Source: Mycobacterium intracellulare ATCC 13950 (GTDB lineage: Bacteria; Actinomycetota; Actinomycetes; Mycobacteriales; Mycobacteriaceae). From it: 64,000 nucleotides of DNA. The translations under genes were made by a program, and so were the position numbers. Where the stretch lies: contig NC_016946.1 in the NCBI RefSeq assembly GCF_000277125.1, positions 4,092,001 to 4,156,000 on the forward strand, read 5' to 3'. Each line of letters begins with the position of its first letter. Position 1 is the first letter of the stretch. Positions 57,496 to 64,000 of this stretch are shown one piece after another. The notes beneath the pieces are model-generated. The model did no database searches and had not been told where the DNA came from. It saw nothing but the letters and a program-made list of their open reading frames with translations.

Positions 57496-57718
57496 ACGAT
57501 TCCCCACCGCCAGCTGTTAACTCGCTGTGAGTCCACCGGGCGGACCGTGAAGGGGAATAACAACCCTCTTTGCGGGTAACCCGGCACCTGTGGGAAGTGC
57601 CAAAGCCGCCCATGCGCGGCCGCCTGCCGTAGTCACGCCTGCCTGCAGGTGGTTCAACCAACAGCCACACACGCCCACCCGCCAGCACTGAAGAACCGTC
57701 TGCCCAGGAGGGAACAAC

Positions 57719-59512
57719 ATGTCCAAACAAGAGGTCTCCGACTACCTGCTGGAACGGTTGCGGGCGTGGGGCGTCGAGCACGTGTTCGGCTACCCGGGCG
57801 ACGGCATCAACGGCCTGCTCGCCGCATGGGGCCGGGCGGATAACAAGCCCCAGTTCATTCAGTCGCGACACGAGGAGATGAGCGCCTTCGAGGCGGTCGG
57901 CTACGCGAAGTTCACCGGCCGAGTGGGCGTCTGCGCGGCGACATCGGGCCCCGGCGCGGTCCACCTGCTCAACGGCCTCTACGACGCCAAACTCGACCAT
58001 GTCCCGGTGGTGGCGATCGTCGGTCAAACCAACCGCAGCGCCATGGGCGGCAACTACCAGCAGGAGGTCGACCTGCTGAACCTGTTCAAGGACGTCGCCA
58101 GCGACTACGTCCAAATGGTCACCGTCCCCGAGCAATTGCCCAACGTGCTGGACCGCGCGATCCGCATCGCGATGACCCAGCGGGCGCCGACGGCGTTGAT
58201 CATCCCCAGCGACGTCCAGGAGCTGCCGTACTCGCCGCCCGAGCACGCGTTCAAGATGGTGCCCTCCAGCCTGGGCATCGAGTACCCAGACATCGCCCCC
58301 GACGACGCCGCCATCGCGCGCGCCGCCGACGTCCTCAACGCCGGCAAGAAGGTCGCCATGCTGGTGGGCACCGGGGCGCGCGGGGCCCACGAAGAGCTGG
58401 CCGAGGTCGCCGACCTGCTCGGCGCCGGCGCGGCCAAGGCGCTGTTGGGCAAGGACGTCCTTTCGGACGAATTGCCTTGGGTCACAGGATCGATCGGGCT
58501 GCTGGGAACGCGGCCGAGCTACGAGCTGATGATGGGCTGCGACACGCTGCTCACCGTCGGATCCAGTTTCCCCTACACGCAGTTCTTGCCGCAGTTCGAC
58601 CAGTGCCGGGCGGTGCAGATCGACATCGACGGGCGAATGATCGGGATGCGCTACCCGTACGAGGTCAACCTGGTCGCCGACGCGAAATCCGCACTGCGCG
58701 CCCTGATTCCGCACCTGCGCCGCAAGGAGGACCGGTCGTGGCGCGAAGGCGTCGAGAAGAACGTGGCGCGCTGGTGGGAGACGATGGACAAGGAAGCCAT
58801 GGTCAGCGCCGACCCGATCAACCCCATGCGGCTGTTCTCCGAGCTGTCCCCGCAGCTGCCCGAGAACGCCATCGTCACAGCCGATTCCGGCTCGTCGGCC
58901 AACTGGTACGCGCGCAACCTGCGCTTCCGCGGCAACATGCGCGGCTCGCTGTCGGGGACGCTGGCGACGATGGGCCCCGGGGTTCCCTACGGCATCGGCG
59001 CGAAATTCGGCCACCCGGACCGGCCGGTCATCGTGTTCGCGGGCGACGGCGCCATGCAGATGAACGGCATGGCCGAGCTGATCACGATTAAGCGCTACTG
59101 GAGCGAGTGGAAAGACCCCCGCCTGATCATCGCGATCCTGCACAACAACGACCTCAACCAGGTGACCTGGGAGATGCGTGCGATGGCCGGCGCCCCGAAA
59201 TTCGCGGAGTCCCAAAACCTTCCCGACGTCGACTTCGCCGCGTTCGCGGCCAGCCTGGGCCTGAACGCCATGGCGATCAAGGATCCGGACGAATTGTCCG
59301 ACGCGTGGCGCAATGCCTTGTCGGCCGACCGCCCCACCGTGCTGGACGTCTTCACCGATCCCGACATGCCGCCCATCCCGCCGCACGCCACCTGGGAGCA
59401 GTTCAAGTCGGCCACCACCGCGGTGTTGTCCGGTGACGAGGACCGTGTGGGCTTCGTCAAGGTTGGCCTGAAAACCAAGATGCAGGAGTTCATGCCGCAC
59501 AAGAAGAGCTGA
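57719..59512 (+). CDS. Thiamine-diphosphate enzyme, pyruvate oxidase/PoxB-like
   Basis: A 597-residue ThDP-dependent enzyme of the pyruvate oxidase/acetolactate synthase family. The catalytic Glu is in SRHEEMSAFEAVGYAKF (Glu52/53), the ThDP-Mg site is VFAGDGAMQM to LHNNDLNQVTWEM (GDG...NN, about residues 440-485), and TSGPGAVHLLNGLYDAK is the FAD/substrate-side region. It most resembles quinone-linked pyruvate dehydrogenases, giving acetate and CO2 from pyruvate, but the C-terminal membrane helix of E. coli PoxB is not obvious. AGGAGGG precedes the ATG. It converges with udgX. Confidence 0.85.
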   Translation: MSKQEVSDYLLERLRAWGVEHVFGYPGDGINGLLAAWGRADNKPQFIQSRHEEMSAFEAVGYAKFTGRVGVCAATSGPGAVHLLNGLYDAKLDHVPVVAIVGQTNRSAMGGNYQQEVDLLNLFKDVASDYVQMVTVPEQLPNVLDRAIRIAMTQRAPTALIIPSDVQELPYSPPEHAFKMVPSSLGIEYPDIAPDDAAIARAADVLNAGKKVAMLVGTGARGAHEELAEVADLLGAGAAKALLGKDVLSDELPWVTGSIGLLGTRPSYELMMGCDTLLTVGSSFPYTQFLPQFDQCRAVQIDIDGRMIGMRYPYEVNLVADAKSALRALIPHLRRKEDRSWREGVEKNVARWWETMDKEAMVSADPINPMRLFSELSPQLPENAIVTADSGSSANWYARNLRFRGNMRGSLSGTLATMGPGVPYGIGAKFGHPDRPVIVFAGDGAMQMNGMAELITIKRYWSEWKDPRLIIAILHNNDLNQVTWEMRAMAGAPKFAESQNLPDVDFAAFAASLGLNAMAIKDPDELSDAWRNALSADRPTVLDVFTDPDMPPIPPHATWEQFKSATTAVLSGDEDRVGFVKVGLKTKMQEFMPHKKS

Positions 59513-59524
59513 CCCGGCCGGGTC
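59511..59524. terminator. Short palindrome between convergent genes
   Basis: GACCCGGCCGGGTC is a perfect 14-bp palindrome overlapping the ThDP-enzyme stop and 10 bp from the udgX stop. It could form a small hairpin in either transcript (5-bp stem, GGCC loop). No U-tract, so terminator function is a guess. Confidence 0.25.
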
Positions 59525-59534
59525 GGCCGAGCGG

Positions 59535-60194
59535 CTACGCCAGCCCGGAGCGGGCGATGCGCAGGTCGTCGACGAACGACTGGTAGACCTCGTCGCGGCG
59601 GTCGCTGCGGTCGCGCAACACCGACGACGGGTGCACGGTCGCCACCACGATGGGCTCGGGCGTCCTTGCGATGTCGACGGACTCCGGGAGCTTCAGCTCC
59701 CGGCCCCGCTGCTCGGAAACCCGAAAGGTGGTGCCCAGCAACGATTGTGCGGCCGTTGCCCCCAGGCACACGATGACCTCGGGCTGCACGGCCTCGATCT
59801 CGGCGATCAGCCAGGGCCGGCAGGCGACGACCTCGGTGCGGCCGGGCTTTTGGTGGATGCGCCGTTTGCCACCCTTGCGGGTGAACTTGAAATGCTTGAC
59901 GGCGTTGGTCTGATAGGTGAGCACCGGGTCGATGCCGGCGTCTTCGAGCGCCCGGGCGAGCAGTCGGCCCGCCGGCCCGACGAACGGCTCACCGGCGCGG
60001 TCCTCCTGGTCACCGGGCTGCTCGCCCACCAACATGATCGGCGCCCCGGGATGCCCGTTGCCGAACACGGTTTGGGTGGCATCTTCGAAAAGCGCACAGC
60101 CGTGGCATGTTTCGGCCGCGCTGCGCAGCGCGTCGATGTCCCGCTCCTCGGGGAGATAGCGGTCGGCGCCGGGGGCCTTCGCGGTGGCTGTCAT
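59535..60194 (-). CDS. udgX: UdgX-type uracil-DNA glycosylase
   Basis: A 219-residue family-4-like uracil-DNA glycosylase. Iron-sulfur ligands Cys30 and Cys33 (TCHGC) with later VACRPW and VCLGAT are in place, and motif A is GEQPGDQED (58-66). The insertion KRRIH (110-114) is the UdgX hallmark: its His (here His114) forms a covalent bond with the abasic site after uracil release in the M. smegmatis enzyme. HPSSVLR at the C-terminal end is motif B. ATG 60194 fits the family length. Confidence 0.92.
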   Translation of the reverse strand: MTATAKAPGADRYLPEERDIDALRSAAETCHGCALFEDATQTVFGNGHPGAPIMLVGEQPGDQEDRAGEPFVGPAGRLLARALEDAGIDPVLTYQTNAVKHFKFTRKGGKRRIHQKPGRTEVVACRPWLIAEIEAVQPEVIVCLGATAAQSLLGTTFRVSEQRGRELKLPESVDIARTPEPIVVATVHPSSVLRDRSDRRDEVYQSFVDDLRIARSGLA

Positions 60195-60210
60195 GAGAAT
60201 GTGGCGGCGT

Positions 60211-60245
60211 GGGTACCCCCGCTCCCCCACCGAGCGGGGGTACCC
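60211..60245 (-). terminator. Perfect 13-bp hairpin between hemerythrin-like and udgX genes
   Basis: GGGTACCCCCGCT (60211-60223) and AGCGGGGGTACCC (60233-60245) are exact reverse complements with a 9-nt loop. It lies 17 bp past the hemerythrin-like stop and just upstream of udgX. No U-tract follows. Likely a GC-rich terminator or transcript-end stabiliser. Confidence 0.5.
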
Positions 60246-60261
60246 AGCCTCGGGTGGCTCG

Positions 60262-60819
60262 TCAGCCCTTGCCCACGATGGCGTCGCGGGCACGGTCGAG
60301 CATCGCGGCGAACGGGCCCGCGGCCAGGTTGGCCACCTGTGATTCCACACCGGCGTGGGGCCGGGTGGGCGCGATGGCTTCGGCGAGCTGCGCGGCGCGG
60401 CCCATCCGTTCCAGCTCGTCGGCGCTCAATTCCTCGCCCAGCTTGGCGAATTCGTCGTGCTCCTCGTGCTCGGCGTGGTCGATCACCGCGTCGCGCAGCT
60501 TGGTCAACTCGCGGGTGAATTCCTCGCTGTCGACGTCGAGCTTTTCCAGCCGCTGCAGCACGGTCTTGGCCTCGTGCTCTTCGTGCAGCCGCTTGTCGAC
60601 CACGGTGGTGCCATTGGCGATCTTGCGCTTGGCCCGCGGGTGAACGATTTCCTCCTCCGCGGTCTCGTGCACGGCGAGCAGCCGCCGAAGCTCGACGAAG
60701 GCCTTCTCCCGTGCTTCTCCGGACGCCGCCAGGGTGTCGGCGAACATCGCCTTGATCTGCTCGTGCTGACTGACGAGAAAGTCGACCACGTCGGTGGGCG
60801 ACGTGATGGCGCGTGCCAT
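60262..60819 (-). CDS. Hemerythrin-like (HHE) protein
   Basis: A 185-residue helical-bundle protein of the HHE hemerythrin-like family. Iron-ligand-type residues are seen in FLVSQHEQIKAMF (His19), LLAVHETAEEEIVHPRAK (His51, Glu55, His60), LHEEHEAK, and IDHAEHEEHDEF. Such proteins bind a di-iron centre and take part in peroxide or nitric oxide responses; in mycobacteria several are SigF targets. GGGAGG precedes the ATG. The SigF-like promoter at 60905-60880 supports stress control. Confidence 0.9.
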   Translation of the reverse strand: MARAITSPTDVVDFLVSQHEQIKAMFADTLAASGEAREKAFVELRRLLAVHETAEEEIVHPRAKRKIANGTTVVDKRLHEEHEAKTVLQRLEKLDVDSEEFTRELTKLRDAVIDHAEHEEHDEFAKLGEELSADELERMGRAAQLAEAIAPTRPHAGVESQVANLAAGPFAAMLDRARDAIVGKG

Positions 60820-60879
60820 GGTGTCCCTCCCATCTCCCTTGGTTCGACGCGCAGGGCTGCTGCGCGCTCACCGAAGCGG

Positions 60880-60905
60880 CTACCCGGCGAAATCGGCCAT
60901 CAAAC
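60880..60905 (-). promoter_or_regulatory. SigF-type promoter of the hemerythrin-like gene
   Basis: On the minus strand GTTT (60905-60902), 16 bp, GGGTAG (60885-60880), about 60 bp upstream of the ATG. It fits the mycobacterial SigF pattern at all fixed positions except the first G of GGTTT. Confidence 0.6.
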
Positions 60906-60988
60906 GGGTGTGGGCGCGCCCGGGTGGGGTATGTGTCCCTGGTCGTGGGCTACATTTCGGGCAGGTTCGGCCGCGAAGGAGGCACGGC

Positions 60989-61987
60989 GTGACCAACCCC
61001 CAGGACCCGTATTGGCAGAACCCGCTGAGTTACGACCCGCTCGGCCGGGTCCCCCCGATCGAGCCGATGGAGCCGATCGAGCCGCCGGCGGAACCGCCCG
61101 GGACCCCGCCGTACCGCCCGGCCGTCAACACCCTCGCGACGCTGTCACTGGTGTTCGCGTTCGTGTTCGCTCCCGCCGGAGCGGTTCTGGGGCACCTCGG
61201 GTTGGCGCGGATCCGGCGCACCGGCGAACTCGGCCGCGACCGCGCCCTGGTCGGGGTGACGCTGTCGTACGTGTTCATCCTGTTGGCGGTCGTCGCGCTG
61301 GCCGGATGGGCGACGCTGGGCGGGTCCACGTCGTCGCACCGGACGGCACGCGACTCGACCACGTCGGCCGGGCCGCCGCCCCCGACCGTCCCACCGGACA
61401 CGATCACCACGCTGCTGCCCGGATTGGACGCGCTGCGGAACATCACCTCCGACGCGAACCTCGAGGTCGGTCCGACGTGGAACAGCCCCGGCCGCTCGGC
61501 GCAGGACGGCAGCATCGACCGCCCGGAATGCTGGGGAAGCATCGCCGCGGGCAGCCCGGACGCCTACACCCCGGGCTCCTTCACCGGGTATCACGCCGGC
61601 GAGTTCACCGACACGCGCAGCATGTTCAAGTCGATCCAAGTCATCCAGGGCGTGGCGGCGTTCCGCGATCCGGCCGGGGCGCAGTCCCAACTGGACACGC
61701 TGCTGTCCGGATGGCGCCAGTGCGGCGGCTCGACCGTCACCGTGACGGCTTCGGGTGGGCAGCCGATCAAGATGGCGGTGAGCGCTCCCGCCGACGCCGG
61801 CAACGGCATCACCACATTGGACCTGACGCCCAAGGGAATACAGGTGCGCTCGGCGCGAGCGGTCGCGGCCAAGGCCAACGTCGTCCTCGACCTGAACGTG
61901 TCGGCCAGCGGCACCACGGACAGCGAGCGCCCGCGGCTGGCCGCGGTCACCATCGCCAACTACATCCTCGGCAAGATTCCGGGCTGA
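60989..61987 (+). CDS. DUF4190 membrane protein with PknH-like extracellular sensor domain
   Basis: A 332-residue membrane protein. A Pro-rich cytosolic start (PPIEPMEPIEPPAEPPGTPP) is followed by two helices of a DUF4190 unit (LATLSLVFAFVFAPAGAVLG and ALVGVTLSYVFILLAVVALA) with the typical GHLGLARIRRTGE between them. The outer part (about 140-332) resembles the PknH C-terminal sensor domain: RPECWGS and WRQCGG hold Cys expected to form a disulfide, and FKSIQVIQGVAAF is typical. GGAGG precedes the GTG start. A cell-surface ligand-binding or sensing role is inferred. Confidence 0.82.
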   Translation: MTNPQDPYWQNPLSYDPLGRVPPIEPMEPIEPPAEPPGTPPYRPAVNTLATLSLVFAFVFAPAGAVLGHLGLARIRRTGELGRDRALVGVTLSYVFILLAVVALAGWATLGGSTSSHRTARDSTTSAGPPPPTVPPDTITTLLPGLDALRNITSDANLEVGPTWNSPGRSAQDGSIDRPECWGSIAAGSPDAYTPGSFTGYHAGEFTDTRSMFKSIQVIQGVAAFRDPAGAQSQLDTLLSGWRQCGGSTVTVTASGGQPIKMAVSAPADAGNGITTLDLTPKGIQVRSARAVAAKANVVLDLNVSASGTTDSERPRLAAVTIANYILGKIPG

Positions 61988-62005
61988 GCGGCAGGCAAGG
62001 TCAGT

Positions 62006-62170
62006 GGCTCACGCGCGGCGACCCGCCGCGCCCGGCTCCGCCGCGCTTGCGATCGCCACCGGCTCACGCGTGGCGACCCGCCGCGCCCGGCTCCGCCGCG
62101 CTTGCGATCGCCACCGGCTCACGCGTGGCGACCCGCCGCGCCCGGCTCCGCCGCGCTTGCGATCGCCACT
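62006..62170 (+). repeat. Tandem repeat, three copies of 55 bp
   Basis: Units start at 62006, 62061 and 62116. Unit 1 differs from the others by one base (C for T at 62016) and unit 3 ends in T instead of C (62170); otherwise they are identical. Each begins GGCTCACGCG and ends GCGATCGCCAC(C/T). The array fills most of the gap between two plus-strand genes and ends 11 bp before the next start codon. It is a likely variable-number locus. Confidence 0.92.
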
Positions 62171-62175
62171 AGGCT
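62170..62175 (+). promoter_or_regulatory. Leaderless -10 at the edge of the tandem repeat
   Basis: TAGGCT is exactly at -12 to -7 from the ATG at 62182, with no Shine-Dalgarno sequence between. Its first T is the last base of the third 55-bp unit, where the other units have C. Confidence 0.55.
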
Positions 62176-62181
62176 GACCGG

Positions 62182-63153
62182 ATGAAATACGTCGACGTCG
62201 ACGGGGTCGGACGGGTCAGCCGGATCGGCTTGGGCACCTGGCAGTTCGGCTCGCGCGAATGGGGTTATGGCGACAGCTACGCCGCCGGCGCCGCGGGCGA
62301 CATCGTGCGGCGCGCCCGAGCCCTGGGGGTGACGCTGTTCGACACCGCCGAGGTCTACGGGTTGGGCAAGAGCGAGCGGATCCTGGGCGAGGCGCTCGGC
62401 GACGAACGCGCCGAGGTGGCGGTGGCCAGCAAGATCATGCCGGTCGCTCCCTTCCCCGCCGTCGTCAGGCAACGCGCGCGAGCCAGCGCCCGGCGGCTGG
62501 GACTGGACCGCATCCCGCTGTACCAGATCCACCAGCCCAACCCGGTGGTGCCGGACTCGGTGATCATGCCGGGGATGCGGGACCTGCTGGACCGCGGGAC
62601 GATCGGCGCGGCGGGCGTCTCGAACTATTCGCTGCAGCGATGGCAGAAGGCCGATACCGCGCTGGGCCGGCCGGTGATCAGCAACCAGGTGCATTTCTCG
62701 CTCGCCTATCCGAAGGCGCTCAAGAACCTGGTGCCTTTCGCCGAACGGGAGAACCGCATCGTGATCGCCTACAGCCCACTGGAGCAGGGACTGCTGGGCG
62801 GCAAGTACGGCGTCGACAACCGCCCCGGCGGCGTTCGCGCGATGAACTCGTTGTTCGGCACCGAGAACCTGCGCCGCGTCGAGCCGCTGCTGCAGTTGTT
62901 GCGCGACGTCGCAACGCAACTCGGCGCCAAGCCGGCACAGGTGGCGCTGGCCTGGTTGATCAGCTACCCGGGCGTGGTGGCCATCCCCGGCGCGTCCAGC
63001 GTCGAGCAGCTCGAGTTCAACGTCGCGGCCGCCGACATCGAGCTGCCGACCGAATCCCGTGACGCGCTCACCGAGGCGGCGCTGGCGTTCCGGCCGACGT
63101 CGGCGGCGCGCTTCCTCACCGACCTCGCGCGCGAGAAGCTCGGCCGGCGCTAG
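62182..63153 (+). CDS. Aldo/keto reductase
   Basis: A 323-residue (alpha/beta)8 aldo/keto reductase. Family marks are GLGTWQFGSREWGYG, LFDTAEVYGLGKSERILGEA (catalytic Asp and Tyr, about residues 54-73), VASKIMP with the Lys, IGAAGVSNYSLQRWQKA, and AIPGASSVEQLEFN near the C-terminus. It is more distant from the AKR at 1468 than typical paralogues and longer by 38 residues. It appears to be transcribed as a leaderless mRNA from the promoter abutting the 55-bp repeats. It converges with an SDR gene with a 4-bp overlap. Confidence 0.88.
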   Translation: MKYVDVDGVGRVSRIGLGTWQFGSREWGYGDSYAAGAAGDIVRRARALGVTLFDTAEVYGLGKSERILGEALGDERAEVAVASKIMPVAPFPAVVRQRARASARRLGLDRIPLYQIHQPNPVVPDSVIMPGMRDLLDRGTIGAAGVSNYSLQRWQKADTALGRPVISNQVHFSLAYPKALKNLVPFAERENRIVIAYSPLEQGLLGGKYGVDNRPGGVRAMNSLFGTENLRRVEPLLQLLRDVATQLGAKPAQVALAWLISYPGVVAIPGASSVEQLEFNVAAADIELPTESRDALTEAALAFRPTSAARFLTDLAREKLGRR

Positions 63154-63929
63154 GACTGGTTGGCCTCGGCGAACGCGGCCGGGCTGGCCGGCGCGCCGCG
63201 CGCGACCACGAGCGGCATCGACGTCGAGGCGTTGGTGCGCAGGATGGTGTGCACGACGTCGATCAGGTCGTCAACCGGCATCAATTTGCCGGGCATGCAG
63301 CCGCGCGACGACCACAGCGGAACCGCCTTCATGGCGAGGTCCATATCCCAGTCGGCGTTCATTCCGGTTGCCGCGTCGCCCTCGCCGCCCGCGCACTCCC
63401 CGACGATCAGGTTGGTGAAGCCGACGTCGGAGTGTTCGGCCCGCCACGCCTCCACGAGCCGTTCCAGGGCGGCCTTGCTGACGCCGTACGCGCCCAGGCC
63501 CGGCCACGGCGGTCCGAAGGTGCCCGCATCGGAGGACAGGTACACCGCCTTGCCGGCCGACGCGGTCAAGTGCGGCATCGCCGCGGCCGTCACCAACGAT
63601 GCGCCGATCACATTGGTGTCGAAGATGCGCCGCCACGTGTCGGCGTCGGTGTCCACCATGCGCACGAGCGGCCCGACGGCGGGTGTGTAGACGAGGTTGT
63701 CGATCCCGCCGAGGGCGTCGACGGCCCGACCGATCGCCGCCCGGCAGGACGCCTCGTCGGTGACGTCGCATTCGATGGCGGTCGCGTTCGGGCCGGCCTC
63801 CTTGGCCGCGGCCTCGATGCGCTGCAGACGCCGGGCAAGCAACGCGACCTGATCGCCGCGCTGCGCGAGACCGACCCCGATGCAACGCCCCAGCCCACTC
63901 GAGGCGCCGACCACCACTGTCCTTGACAT
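63150..63929 (-). CDS. SDR-family oxidoreductase
   Basis: A 259-residue short-chain dehydrogenase. VVGASSGLGRCIG is the NAD(P)-binding loop at the N-terminus, CDVTDEASC carries the adenine-contact Asp, YLSSDAG has the catalytic Ser, and YGVSKAALE the Tyr and Lys. The NNA motif is altered to VYTPAVG, unusual but known in divergent SDRs. GAGAGGG lies upstream of the ATG. Substrate unknown. Confidence 0.87.
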   Translation of the reverse strand: MSRTVVVGASSGLGRCIGVGLAQRGDQVALLARRLQRIEAAAKEAGPNATAIECDVTDEASCRAAIGRAVDALGGIDNLVYTPAVGPLVRMVDTDADTWRRIFDTNVIGASLVTAAAMPHLTASAGKAVYLSSDAGTFGPPWPGLGAYGVSKAALERLVEAWRAEHSDVGFTNLIVGECAGGEGDAATGMNADWDMDLAMKAVPLWSSRGCMPGKLMPVDDLIDVVHTILRTNASTSMPLVVARGAPASPAAFAEANQS

Positions 63930-64000
63930 ATTCGCCCTCTCTTGTAACGCGAGACGCTGTCGCCAGAAACCTACCGGATGCGACTCGTCCGTTGGCGATC

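Noticed and set aside
57554..57579. SigF-type promoter before the pyruvate-oxidase-like gene (GGGTAA at 57574)
   Set aside because: The expected -35 position reads GAATA-like sequence, not GGTTT, at any allowed spacing.
62006..62170. CRISPR array
   Set aside because: The 55-bp units are directly adjacent with no variable spacers, and no cas gene is present.

Overview
The window is a 64 kb piece of a high-GC actinobacterial chromosome, almost certainly from a slow-growing Mycobacterium and probably close to the M. avium complex (species inferred, not proven). Two long blocks follow the M. tuberculosis gene order: fadE24-fadE23...fadB4...Rv3143-nuoA..N (about Rv3139-Rv3158) and Rv3162c-moxR3-Rv3165c-Rv3166c-Rv3167c-Rv3168-Rv3169-aofH-hpx (about Rv3162c-Rv3171c). 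The PPE genes that flank nuo in M. tuberculosis (PPE52, PPE53) are missing. GTG/TTG starts, 4-bp ATGA/GTGA gene overlaps, leaderless promoters and a MIRU-type repeat between nuoG and nuoH are all mycobacterial traits. I see no rRNA, tRNA, IS element, prophage or CRISPR.

Layout. 0-4.3 kb: end of fadE24, fadE23, an aldo/keto reductase diverging from an acrylyl-CoA-reductase-like gene across only 22 bp, and fadB4. 4.5-12.7 kb: an accessory catabolic operon of eight genes with tightly coupled starts and stops: homogentisate-dioxygenase-like cupin, alpha/beta hydrolase, class III CoA-transferase, HMG-CoA-lyase-like enzyme, TetR regulator, acyl-CoA dehydrogenase, an APH-type kinase fused to a DUF6285-like domain, and a SnoaL-like protein. 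12.7-13.8 kb: YceI protein and an Rv3143-like receiver protein with an intrinsic terminator. 14.0-29.5 kb: the complete 14-gene nuoA-N operon for proton-pumping NADH:quinone oxidoreductase.

29.5-33.7 kb: a MoxR AAA ATPase / DUF58 / membrane-protein operon on the minus strand. 33.9-40 kb: SDR and TetR genes diverging from an Rv3168-Rv3169-aofH operon, then an hpx-like hydrolase. 40.2-50.3 kb: AraC regulator, GT4 glycosyltransferase, a STAS + HATPase partner-switch protein, clade-2 catalase KatE, a small Rho_N-like basic protein, a nucleotidyltransferase, an acyl-CoA-dehydrogenase-like / PIG-L pair, an EEP hydrolase, a DUF3349 protein and a CsbD/MBP1-like protein. 50.3-55.6 kb: an NmrA-like protein and a seven-gene Mrp/Mnh cation-antiporter operon without a full-length MrpA. 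55.9-64 kb: secreted haem-binding protein, topoisomerase IB, pyruvate-oxidase-like ThDP enzyme, UdgX, hemerythrin-like protein, a DUF4190/PknH-sensor-like protein, a 3 x 55 bp tandem repeat, an aldo/keto reductase and an SDR.

Two themes stand out. First, the 4.5-12.7 kb operon places a 4-hydroxyacyl-CoA kinase/dehydrogenase module (like LvaA/LvaB/LvaC of Pseudomonas levulinate catabolism, with A and B in one reading frame) beside a ring-cleavage-type dioxygenase and an HMG-CoA-lyase-type carbon-carbon lyase. This looks like an uncharacterised acyl-CoA degradation route under TetR control. Second, several stress-type genes between 43 and 61 kb (catalase, Rho_N-like, CsbD-like, NmrA-like, hemerythrin) carry upstream sequences resembling the mycobacterial SigF promoter (GGTTT-N15/16-GGGTAN), and a STAS/HATPase regulator of the kind that controls such sigma factors is encoded among them.
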